Assembly: GCA_021767245.1 (NCBI GenBank)
Contig: JAASTO010000122.1
Coordinates: forward strand, 1 to 7,777
From: Balneolaceae bacterium
GTDB taxonomy: Bacteria; Bacteroidota; Rhodothermia; Balneolales; Balneolaceae
Direction: 5' to 3'
Length of the DNA: 7,777 bases
Part shown: positions 1-6,295 of the stretch, one piece after another
Layout of the letters: every line of letters begins with the position of its first letter
How positions within the stretch are numbered: position 1 is the first letter of the stretch
Translations under genes and position numbers: made by a program
Notes under the pieces: model-generated
The model's database searches: none
What the model was told of the DNA's origin: nothing
Seen by the model: only the letters and a program-made list of their open reading frames with translations

Positions 1-3
1 GAA

Positions 4-1251
4 CTACTCTACCGTTGACATTTTATCTTCGAATGGTGCCATAACCTGATCTATATCTTTGATATCCTCAAAGTATTCCAGGATCTGAAGTAGAATTTCA
101 TCCACTAAGATATCGGGACAGGAAGCTCCGGAAGTCAATGCAATTTTTATGGGCTCTTCTTTCCCGGGCAGCCAATCATTAGTTCGTTTCATCTCTTTAT
201 ACCACTGATCGAAATGGTTAATATCAGATCGGCTCAATTCTCCTTTATCCCTTACATGATAGGTTGGGAAATGATGCTCCAGGATCTCAACCAGGTGCAT
301 GGTATTTGAAGAGTTGTAGCCACCTACCACAATAGCCAGGTCGGCATCGGTCTCAGCCAAAGCCAGCGTGGCCGATTGATTCTCGTTGGTGGCGTAACAG
401 AGTGTGTCAGACGTATCTGCAAAATGATCAAGTATATTTGCTTCACCAAATCGTTTAATGGCCGCCTCGCGTAAGATCTCCATCACTTCCTGAGTTTCAG
501 TAGCCAGCATGGTGGTCTGATTGATCACCCCAAATCGCTCCATATCTTTCATCGGATCGAAGCCATCGGTTGACTTATGACCAAAGTATTTTTCAAAGTC
601 AGATCCGGGTCGTTCACCGGTCATGATATCAGCCAGTATTTGAGCTTCTTCAGGATTCAGAACGACCACCACGGCAGAATGATCAGCGCTATGAGAGAAG
701 GTGGCCCGTGTTTCTTCATGCCGGTATTTGCCATGAACCACCAAACTGTAATCCTTCTTTCCCAGCTGTTTCCCTCGTTTCCATACTTTTTCAACAAAAG
801 GACAGGTGGTATTGTACTGATACGGATCGATTCCAACTTCTTTAAGTTGAGACTGTATTTCCAGGGTCGTACCGAAAGCAGGCACGATCACAATATCTTC
901 CTTACTCAGAGATGAGATCGGAATGCGTTCTGTACCATCTGTATCAAACAGAAATTTAACCCCTCTTTTTTGAAGATCCTCATTTACGGTTGGATTGTGG
1001 ATCATCTCACTGAGTAAATAGATATCCTTGTCCGGATTTTCAGCCACCGTTCGGTAAGCGATGTCGATGGCATTCTCAACGCCATAACAGAATCCGAAAA
1101 ATCGAGGGATCAGAAACTGTACCGGACCAAAATCCAGCACCGTTGGCTCCAGATCTTTCTTCATCGGATCGATGATCTTGGTCGCCTCCTTTACCTTCCG
1201 GATGATTGGCGACTGATACATTTTCGGTATGTCAAACTTCTTTCTTGCCAA
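4..1251 (-). CDS. ispH: 4-hydroxy-3-methylbut-2-enyl diphosphate reductase (IspH/LytB), long form
   Basis: IspH is the last enzyme of the MEP pathway. It reduces HMBPP to IPP and DMAPP with a [4Fe-4S] cluster in the cytoplasm. Family motifs are all visible in the 415-aa product: GFCYGVENA with C55, the IHNP histidine H84, NTTCPFV with C150, GKYRHEETRAT around E179/E180, NQTTMLAT around residues 245-251, DTLCYATNENQSA with C284, and SSNTMHL at 314-320. C55, C150 and C284 are the expected cluster ligands. The protein is about 100 aa longer than E. coli IspH. The extra length is an N-terminal extension of about 45 residues plus an insert near 205-240, resembling the cyanobacterial/plant-like branch. 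The start is a TTG: an in-frame stop lies five codons upstream, there is no ATG or GTG between, and the first internal ATG is codon 11. AGAAGG directly abuts the TTG, too close for a normal ribosome site. The gene lies 76 bp after pepP and may share its transcript. No other MEP gene is in the window. Confidence 0.96.
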   Translation of the reverse strand: MARKKFDIPKMYQSPIIRKVKEATKIIDPMKKDLEPTVLDFGPVQFLIPRFFGFCYGVENAIDIAYRTVAENPDKDIYLLSEMIHNPTVNEDLQKRGVKFLFDTDGTERIPISSLSKEDIVIVPAFGTTLEIQSQLKEVGIDPYQYNTTCPFVEKVWKRGKQLGKKDYSLVVHGKYRHEETRATFSHSADHSAVVVVLNPEEAQILADIMTGERPGSDFEKYFGHKSTDGFDPMKDMERFGVINQTTMLATETQEVMEILREAAIKRFGEANILDHFADTSDTLCYATNENQSATLALAETDADLAIVVGGYNSSNTMHLVEILEHHFPTYHVRDKGELSRSDINHFDQWYKEMKRTNDWLPGKEEPIKIALTSGASCPDILVDEILLQILEYFEDIKDIDQVMAPFEDKMSTVE

Positions 1252-1257
1252 CCTTCT

Positions 1258-1272
1258 ATGATTTTAGATCAT
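1258..1272 (-). other. small inverted repeat just before the ispH start
   Basis: ATGAT-(5 nt)-ATCAT forms a perfect 5-bp stem. On the ispH transcript it ends at 1258, six bases before the TTG start, with AGAAGG filling the space between. It is weak (A/T-rich) and may be chance, but its position would let it affect ribosome access. Confidence 0.3.
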
Positions 1273-1327
1273 GGTTGTATAATGACTGAACCATTCTATT
1301 TACTACAGAATTCTGTCCTGCCTATTT

Positions 1328-2665
1328 TTAACCCTTAATAAGTTTTTCGATCTCAGATCTTTCTTTAGGGACATCCGTCAGGTTCTCGCACCCATCTTCC
1401 GTTACAACCACATTATCCTCGATCCTGATACCGCCAAACTCAAACATGTTGGTTAGTTTTTCAGCATTCAGGAACTGCTTTTGAGTGTCATCCTCTAAAG
1501 CAGGCACCAGCAATGCGGGTACAAAATAGGCTCCGGGCTCAATGGTCACTACCATACCCGGCTGCAGGTCACGACGGACCCTAAGGAATTTGATGCCCGG
1601 ACGGTCAATGCGTTCCACCCCTTTCGGGTAACCGCCAACATCATGAGTATCAAGGCCAAGAAAGTGACCCAAACCGTGCGGGAAGAACAGGGCAAAAATA
1701 TCATTTTCCATCATGTCATCCACAGAGCCTTTCACAACACCGGCATCTTTCAATCCTTCCATAATGGTACGTGCCGCATGCAGGTGAAGGTCTTCCATCT
1801 TCACACCCATTTTAATTTGGGCGATGGAGGAATTGAGTGCATTCAATACGGCATCATAAACTCCGGCCTGCAGGTTCGTAAATTTCCCATTTACCGGATA
1901 GGTTCGTGTAATATCCGAAGCGTACCCTTCGTACTCATGTCCGGCATCCAACAGAAAAAGATCTCCGTCTTTGATCTGACTATTATTCTCTACATAGTGA
2001 AGAATGGCACTGTTTTTACCACCGGCAAAAATACCGTTATAGGCATCCTGTTGAAGCCCGTTTTCATACTGTATCTTCGTAAACAAGGCCTTCAGCTCAT
2101 ATTCATACATGCCCGGCTTGATCGCTTTCATCACCTCAGTGTGGGCCAGGTTATTGATGGCCGCAGATTTACGCATATAATCCAGCTCATCGTCGGTTTT
2201 GATCACACGGCAGTATGTGAGGGCATCCAGCAGGGTTTCGATATCGGCCTCAAACCCACGGTCCAGATCTTCTATCAATTCTGCATCCAGGTCGTTCAGG
2301 CAGTAAACTTTCTCGGGCTTGATCTTATTCATCACCGTAAGGATCTCGTTGGTGTAATGAATATGATCCGGTTTATATTGTTCTTTCCAGGCTTCCTGCG
2401 ATTTCACATAGCCATGCCACACCGCATACTGAGCATCTCGCTTTGGCACAAACAGATGATATTCTTCTGTTTTCAGATCCAGGATCAATGCACAGTCGGG
2501 CTCATTCACACCGGTCAGATACCAGAAATTCGATTCCTGCCTAAACGGATATTCATAATCGGTTTCGTTGCGATACAGGATCTCTGATCCCTGAATAAAA
2601 ACGGCTCCGTTCTGTCCGTCATCAAATAAAGAAAATAATTTTTCGCGGTGTTTCTGATGCATCAT
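1328..2665 (-). CDS. pepP: Xaa-Pro aminopeptidase (aminopeptidase P, M24B family)
   Basis: This is a cytosolic metallopeptidase that removes the N-terminal residue from peptides with proline in second position. The N-terminal third (about residues 3-130 from the chosen start) is the AMP_N domain, including YPFRQESNFWYLTG. The rest is the pita-bread M24 fold. Metal ligands are visible as D240 (LLDAG), D251 (SDITRT), H330 (FPHGLGH), E376 (TIEPGAYF) and E416 (GIRIEDN). Catalytic-site histidines fit H223 (ILHY) and H341 (THDVGG). The reading frame is open back to a TTG at 2710, giving 460 aa. I prefer the ATG pair at 2665/2662 (445 or 444 aa) because the alignment with E. coli PepP begins just there, at residues HQKHREKLF. 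The 15 extra residues are a basic stretch with no family counterpart that I recall. There is no signal peptide. It sits 81 bp downstream of the nuclease-domain gene and 76 bp upstream of ispH, all co-directional, so co-transcription is plausible. The only upstream ribosome-site-like run is a weak AAAAGAA. Confidence 0.95.
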   Translation of the reverse strand: MMHQKHREKLFSLFDDGQNGAVFIQGSEILYRNETDYEYPFRQESNFWYLTGVNEPDCALILDLKTEEYHLFVPKRDAQYAVWHGYVKSQEAWKEQYKPDHIHYTNEILTVMNKIKPEKVYCLNDLDAELIEDLDRGFEADIETLLDALTYCRVIKTDDELDYMRKSAAINNLAHTEVMKAIKPGMYEYELKALFTKIQYENGLQQDAYNGIFAGGKNSAILHYVENNSQIKDGDLFLLDAGHEYEGYASDITRTYPVNGKFTNLQAGVYDAVLNALNSSIAQIKMGVKMEDLHLHAARTIMEGLKDAGVVKGSVDDMMENDIFALFFPHGLGHFLGLDTHDVGGYPKGVERIDRPGIKFLRVRRDLQPGMVVTIEPGAYFVPALLVPALEDDTQKQFLNAEKLTNMFEFGGIRIEDNVVVTEDGCENLTDVPKERSEIEKLIKG

Positions 2666-2746
2666 TGAATTCTTTTGAAGTAAATGTTTTATAGTCTTTT
2701 TACCCCTCAAGAATAATGAAATAGCCGACTAATATCGACTGCCTGA

Positions 2747-3652
2747 CTAAGAATAGCTGATCAGTAATTTATTCAGATCGACAGCTCTGTCTTTCAGTTT
2801 GGGAGACTCTTGCAGGTTTATGATCCCGTTCAGATCTATGACATTTTCACCTTTACCCGAGTGAACCACTCCTTCCAGAAACTTCATCTCCGCCAACTCC
2901 GAACTTACAAACGCAATATTTGCCCCCTTCACATTCAGTATCGCGTTGAATCTGGTGGAACCATCATGATTGGAAGACATACTGATGGCAATCTTTGCCT
3001 GTTGATCGATACCGAAGATCCTGTAGAAATGATTCAGGGCATACGCCTCAGGGTACCCCTCAAAATCCAGGTATTTGATGGGTTGAACCGGATCACCGAA
3101 TAATTCCTCGTTATATATTGTCAAAATTTGCTTTGTCTCCTGATCCGTTTTCTCCCCAATGAACCCTCTGCGCTCCCAATATTCCATATCCCTGGATGTT
3201 GGGTTTTGTTGTTCGTAGGTGTCCGGCAACCAGGTCAGTGTTTCAACGCCATCGGCTCCATTCTTAAACCAGTGATCGACCAACCCATTACTGATCAAAA
3301 GATAACGTGCATTTACTTTCTCATTATATCGTGCGATCTGAATAGCTGCTTTTTCTGTCAGCTTCACACTCGGTGCTTTGCACTCGATCAGTAGCTCAGG
3401 TTTAAAATCCTGGTTGTAGTATATAAGATCCGTCCTGGATCGGGTTTTATCTGCCTGAAGTTTTACGGGACTCTCACATGAAATGCGTGAAGGTGAAAAA
3501 CCCAGCTCCCCAGTTAAATATTCTACTAAAGCTAAACGAACCCGTTCCTCAGGAAGGTCAGCAAAGGTTTTTTTCTGAATAGGATTCCAAAGGCGTTTTT
3601 CGCCGTTTTTAAATCGGTATTCAGGATATTTTCCGAGGGCTTTACTGAGCAA
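2747..3652 (-). CDS. orphan HsdR N-terminal (HSDR_N-type) PD-(D/E)xK nuclease-domain protein with an unassigned C-terminal half
   Basis: This is a 301-aa protein. Residues about 10-135 resemble the N-terminal nuclease domain of type I restriction subunit R, in the stand-alone form common in Bacteroidota. Visible motifs are WNPIQKKTF (22-30), RVRLALVEYL with E44, RTDLIYY with D75, LLIECKAP with E90 and K92, and Q105-IAR-Y109, which fits the QxxxY motif of RecB/HsdR-type nucleases. The PD-(D/E)xK residues therefore look intact and activity on DNA is plausible, but the biological role is unknown. Residues about 160-301 are a second region, apparently mixed alpha/beta, with a short segment YLDFEGYPEAYALNHFYRIFG that I cannot assign. 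No helicase, methylase or specificity gene is nearby, so this is not a classical restriction system. The start is TTG; an in-frame TAG lies two codons upstream and the first internal ATG is only near residue 156, inside the second region. It begins 96 bp after yidC, across a long hairpin. Function beyond 'putative nuclease' is not claimed. Confidence 0.85.
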   Translation of the reverse strand: MLSKALGKYPEYRFKNGEKRLWNPIQKKTFADLPEERVRLALVEYLTGELGFSPSRISCESPVKLQADKTRSRTDLIYYNQDFKPELLIECKAPSVKLTEKAAIQIARYNEKVNARYLLISNGLVDHWFKNGADGVETLTWLPDTYEQQNPTSRDMEYWERRGFIGEKTDQETKQILTIYNEELFGDPVQPIKYLDFEGYPEAYALNHFYRIFGIDQQAKIAISMSSNHDGSTRFNAILNVKGANIAFVSSELAEMKFLEGVVHSGKGENVIDLNGIINLQESPKLKDRAVDLNKLLISYS

Positions 3653-3679
3653 TGACTATTGGTATTTTAGGGGGTTAGA

Positions 3680-3739
3680 GGAATAAGTAGATAAGGAATA
3701 AAGGTTTTAATTGTACCTATTTCCTTATCTGTTTATTCC
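3680..3739. repeat. 60-bp imperfect inverted repeat (long hairpin) between yidC and the HSDR_N gene
   Basis: Arms of 19 nt at 3680-3698 and 3721-3739 are complementary at 17 of 19 positions, around a 22-nt centre. The centre has a further 4-bp inner stem (AGGT at 3702-3705 with ACCT at 3715-3718). In RNA from the gene strand the two unpaired positions are A-C and C-A. In RNA from the plus strand they become G-U wobbles, giving an uninterrupted 19-bp stem. It begins nine bases after the yidC stop. No U-run follows on either strand, so it is not a textbook intrinsic terminator. It could be a transcript-stabilising or attenuating hairpin, a factor-dependent terminator, or a small dispersed palindromic repeat. 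No flanking target-site duplication is obvious. Confidence 0.75.
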
Positions 3740-3748
3740 CAGCTGCTA

Positions 3749-5554
3749 TCAGGCTGCAGCTGCCTCGCCTTCTTTCTCACCATGCAGTTTTCTTTTGATC
3801 AGAACCTGCTGAATGATGGACAGTACATTGAAGATCAGATAATACAAACTCAAACCGGCTGCGAAATTGTTGAAGATGAACAGAAGCATCACCGGAAATA
3901 CGTACTGAAGCATTTTCATTTGCCCGGCCATTGGGCTGCTTCCACCACCGCCACTCATACCACCGGTCAGCTTACTTTGAACCATCATGGCTGCCGTCAT
4001 CAGTAGTACAAATCCGGCAATTTGATCACCCAGGAATGGGATCTCAAACGGCAGGCTCAAAATGTAATCAGGTGCTGAAAGATCAGCCGCCCACAGGAAT
4101 TCTTCCTGACGGATCAGAATGGAATTCTGGAAATATCTCCAAAGCGTGATCAGGATCGGGAACTGAAGCAGGTTAGGCAAACAACCGCCAAGCGGGTTTA
4201 CTTTGTTTTTACGATACAGATCCATCGTTGCTTTTTGCTGCTTCTGCGGATTGTCTTTGTACTTCTCCTGTATCTCCTTCATCTGAGGCTGAAGCTCACT
4301 CATGGCAGCCATACTCTTATAACTCTTGTAAGTCAGCGGCGACAGCACCAGTTTAACGAGTGAAGCAAATACGATGATGATCACCCCAAAGTTCGAAATA
4401 AAACCATTCAGGAATTCGAAGAATGGGATAACCAACCAGCGAACAAACGGATCAGAGAACCATCTCAGCCAGCTCCATCCCACATCAACCATGTCGTAGG
4501 CATGCTCATCAACTTTTACGATCTCACGGTACTTCATAGGCCCTATATACAAACGGTAGGATGCAGCTCCCTGTTCATCAAGGTCAGAACGAATAGAGGA
4601 CGTATATCGATGTTCAGTGTTTTGGTTATCAGCCTCACCGGTGACCTCAGCCGTCATCACAGCCGCATCAGTTGGCGTAAGTGGCTTGATGAGTTGTGTA
4701 AAGAATTTCGTTTTAGTAGCTACCCAGTCAATATTACCGTTAATGGTCGACTCTTCTCTTCCAGGCTCGTCGAGCTTAAATTGTTCAAGTTCTCCTCCGG
4801 CGTAGGTATAAGCTGAAGTTGCTAAAGCGTCCTGTGTATGATCCTTTTCGGTAAATTTCAGGGGTGATGTCCAGCCGAAGTCAATAGTTTGACCAATAAC
4901 ATAATCTGAGAGCCCAATGAATTGAACATCTACATCCACTTCATAGTTATTACCATTCAATAGATAGGTAAGCACCAGTTTGCGCCCCTCGCCAAGATCC
5001 ATTTCATAGCGGATCTCCCTTTGTTCGCCTTGTCTAATTTCAATAGAGCTACCGGGTGTAACCTGCTCAAAAAGTAGGTTCTGGGTCTCAACGTTATAAT
5101 TCTCAGTAGACAGGAATCCAATGTTATATGCCGATTGTGTAGTATCAGCAATCAATTGCACCGGACGACCATCCCAGGTGTCATACTCTTTCAGGATAAA
5201 TGAATTAGGTCCGGCTCCCCTGTTTGTGAAGGTTGCCGTGTAAAGCGGGGTACTTACTTTTATCTCAGACTCTTCCGTTACAGAACTTGTAGAAAATAAA
5301 CCCTGTACCTGTGCCACCTCATCGGTTTCCTCACTGATAGAAGGCTCAGTGCGGGTTTGTCTCTCCTGCTCCTGTGTTGTTTCAGTCTCACCAACCGTAT
5401 CTTGCATGGTTTGTTCTATCTGTGCAAGACTATCCTGAACAGCTTGTTCTCTGCGTTGCTGAGCTAGTTCTTCCTCGCTTGGCATGGTAAAATAGAACCA
5501 CCCGAGCATAAGCAAGAAAATTAAAACAAATCCGGTTGCTGTATTCTTATCCAA
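3749..5554 (-). CDS. yidC: membrane protein insertase YidC (Oxa1 family)
   Basis: YidC inserts and folds inner-membrane proteins, alone or with SecYEG. The 601-aa product has the Gram-negative layout. TM1 is at about 6-23. A glutamine/glutamate/threonine-rich linker runs from about 25 to 95, and the periplasmic P1 beta-domain from about 96 to 345. The Oxa1 core lies at about 370-590, with membrane segments near 385-407, 455-475, 505-525 and 550-582. The hydrophilic-groove charge is K401 in ASLVKLVLSPLTYKSYKSM, where E. coli has arginine. The cytoplasmic loop LQPQMKEIQEKYKDNPQKQQ and the VNPLGGCLP motif (452-460) are typical. The protein is longer than E. coli YidC (548 aa), mainly from the linker. 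The start codon is TTG: it gives the family-like residues MDKNT just before TM1, and the next methionine (residue 16) lies inside TM1. There is no Shine-Dalgarno sequence. rnpA ends 11 bp upstream, so translational coupling is likely. Confidence 0.97.
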   Translation of the reverse strand: MDKNTATGFVLIFLLMLGWFYFTMPSEEELAQQRREQAVQDSLAQIEQTMQDTVGETETTQEQERQTRTEPSISEETDEVAQVQGLFSTSSVTEESEIKVSTPLYTATFTNRGAGPNSFILKEYDTWDGRPVQLIADTTQSAYNIGFLSTENYNVETQNLLFEQVTPGSSIEIRQGEQREIRYEMDLGEGRKLVLTYLLNGNNYEVDVDVQFIGLSDYVIGQTIDFGWTSPLKFTEKDHTQDALATSAYTYAGGELEQFKLDEPGREESTINGNIDWVATKTKFFTQLIKPLTPTDAAVMTAEVTGEADNQNTEHRYTSSIRSDLDEQGAASYRLYIGPMKYREIVKVDEHAYDMVDVGWSWLRWFSDPFVRWLVIPFFEFLNGFISNFGVIIIVFASLVKLVLSPLTYKSYKSMAAMSELQPQMKEIQEKYKDNPQKQQKATMDLYRKNKVNPLGGCLPNLLQFPILITLWRYFQNSILIRQEEFLWAADLSAPDYILSLPFEIPFLGDQIAGFVLLMTAAMMVQSKLTGGMSGGGGSSPMAGQMKMLQYVFPVMLLFIFNNFAAGLSLYYLIFNVLSIIQQVLIKRKLHGEKEGEAAAA

Positions 5555-5565
5555 AAGTATAGGGT

Positions 5566-5997
5566 TTAGAATGTTGTATGAGTTGACAAGATCCGTTCAC
5601 GGAGTTTTTCCAATCCGGAAATTACATCTTTCTGAACAGATTCGAAGGTGAGATCAGAGTGTCGGGCAAGAAAAGCGAATTTCAGCCGCAGTTCAGACAA
5701 CTCCGGTAAGTCTCTAATGATGTATTGATTCAATCGGTAGGCTTCTCTCATAAAACGTTTTGCTCTGTTTCGTTCTACCGCATTACCGATCTTTTTTGGG
5801 GATATAAATCCGACATAGTAATGGTTGTCGGCGCCGGGGGAGACTGAATAACGAATACTCACCGCCGGGTTGGAGATGAATGAGGAACCGCTAAAGAGTT
5901 CCTCAAAATTTCGCCTGCCACTAAGAATTTGAGATTTAGGCAGCGTAAATCTGTGATCAGGAGAATATGTAACCTTACTTGGCTCCTTTTCTCTCAT
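5566..5997 (-). CDS. rnpA: ribonuclease P protein component
   Basis: RnpA is the small basic protein subunit of RNase P, which with the RNA subunit (rnpB, not in this window) trims the 5' leader of precursor tRNAs. The signature is clear: FTLPKSQILSG at residues 17-27 opens the usual family alignment, and KKIGNAVERNRAKRFMREAYR at about 68-88 contains the RNR motif (R76-N77-R78, then K80-R81). The length is 143 aa from the ATG at 5997, or 144 from the GTG codon just before it at 6000. That is about 16 residues longer at the N terminus than the typical start near FTLPK. No ATG, GTG or TTG exists between the overlap and that point, so the start must lie inside rpmH. The overlap with rpmH is 23-26 bp in a different frame. 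An AAAAGGAG stretch lies inside the first codons, after the start, so it cannot serve this start. It is co-transcribed with rpmH and yidC. Confidence 0.95.
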   Translation of the reverse strand: MREKEPSKVTYSPDHRFTLPKSQILSGRRNFEELFSGSSFISNPAVSIRYSVSPGADNHYYVGFISPKKIGNAVERNRAKRFMREAYRLNQYIIRDLPELSELRLKFAFLARHSDLTFESVQKDVISGLEKLRERILSTHTTF

Positions 5998-6133
5998 CAC
6001 TTACAGTCAGCTTATGACGACCTTTCTTGCGACGACTCGCAATGGTCTTACGGCCATTCTTGCTTGACATTCTTTCGCGAAAACCGTGCTTGTTCTTGCG
6101 CTTCTTGTTACTTGGTTGGTACGTGCGTTTCAT
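5975..6133 (-). CDS. rpmH: 50S ribosomal protein L34
   Basis: This 52-aa reading frame is read directly from the minus strand, ATG at 6133 to TAA at 5975. The product begins MKRTYQPSNKKRKNKHGFRE, continues with the typical RMSSKNGRKTIASRRKKGRHKL, and ends TVSDERKGAK. This is the L34 pattern, including the near-invariant KRTYQPS start and the GR(K/R)(T/V)(L/I)xxRRxKGRxxL core. L34 is a small, very basic protein of the large subunit. The C-terminal tail after the core is a few residues longer than in typical 44-46-aa L34, and this tail encodes the overlap with rnpA. There is no Shine-Dalgarno sequence before the ATG. The leader is AT-rich and carries a possible promoter. The gene opens the conserved rpmH-rnpA-yidC cluster. 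Confidence 0.97.
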   Translation of the reverse strand: MKRTYQPSNKKRKNKHGFRERMSSKNGRKTIASRRKKGRHKLTVSDERKGAK

Positions 6134-6295
6134 GAATCAGGATATTTTATGCGTTCAATTTCTTATCCGAAAAAGGCTATAAATATAAACAGAATCTCAG
6201 AAAAAACAGAACTATTATTTATGTAAATACGATTTTAATCTTCACAGCATGAACTTCCGTTCAAAATCCGCATTATGATGGCATGAAATTACCGG
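6134..6295 (-). other. glyS-rpmH intergenic region with small inverted repeats
   Basis: This 162-bp gap separates the glyS stop from the rpmH start. It is AT-rich on the rpmH side. On the glyS side there is a 14-base inverted repeat (TGAAC-TTCC-GTTCA at 6250-6263). It lies inside a wider pair, AAAATC and GATTTT, which could form an outer 6-bp stem. No hairpin followed by a U-run is seen, so glyS may not end with a classical terminator here. No RNA gene is recognised. Confidence 0.4.
6180..6211 (-). promoter_or_regulatory. candidate Bacteroidota-type promoter for rpmH-rnpA-yidC
   Basis: On the minus strand, TTCTG at 6211-6207 is followed after 19 bases by TATATTTA at 6187-6180. This resembles the Bacteroidota consensus TTTG-N19-TAnnTTTG with mismatches in both boxes. 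It lies about 47 bases before the rpmH ATG, a sensible leader length. The gap is generally AT-rich, so a chance match is possible. Confidence 0.3.

Noticed and set aside
1643..2587. Long plus-strand open frame (314 codons) opposite pepP
   Set aside because: It lies wholly antisense to a clear M24 peptidase with intact metal ligands. The translation is rich in I, H, F and C with no recognisable motif, as expected for a shadow frame.
2665..2710. TTG start extending PepP by 15 residues
   Set aside because: The extension is a basic stretch without family counterpart, while the ATG pair at 2665/2662 matches where the AMP_N alignment begins. It remains possible because TTG starts are used nearby.
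2680..2746. sigma70-like promoter before pepP (TATAAA at about 2691-2686)
   Set aside because: No acceptable -35 element lies at the right distance and no Bacteroidota -33 box is visible; a lone AT-rich hexamer is not enough.
2747..3652. Restriction-modification or other defence system
   Set aside because: Only the nuclease-like domain is present. There is no methylase, specificity subunit, helicase, phage or mobile gene nearby, and the neighbours are core genes.
6160..6172. Possible DnaA box (TTATCCGAA) near rpmH suggesting a replication origin
   Set aside because: It matches the consensus TTATCCACA at only 7 of 9 positions, is single, and the other near-matches (around 5547 and 7729) lie in coding sequence. 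There is no box cluster or dnaA gene, so an oriC call is not supported.
6244..6281. 12-codon minus-strand ORF with a Cys-Cys pair (possible leader peptide) after glyS
   Set aside because: It is too short to judge, has no ribosome site, and no attenuator structure follows it.
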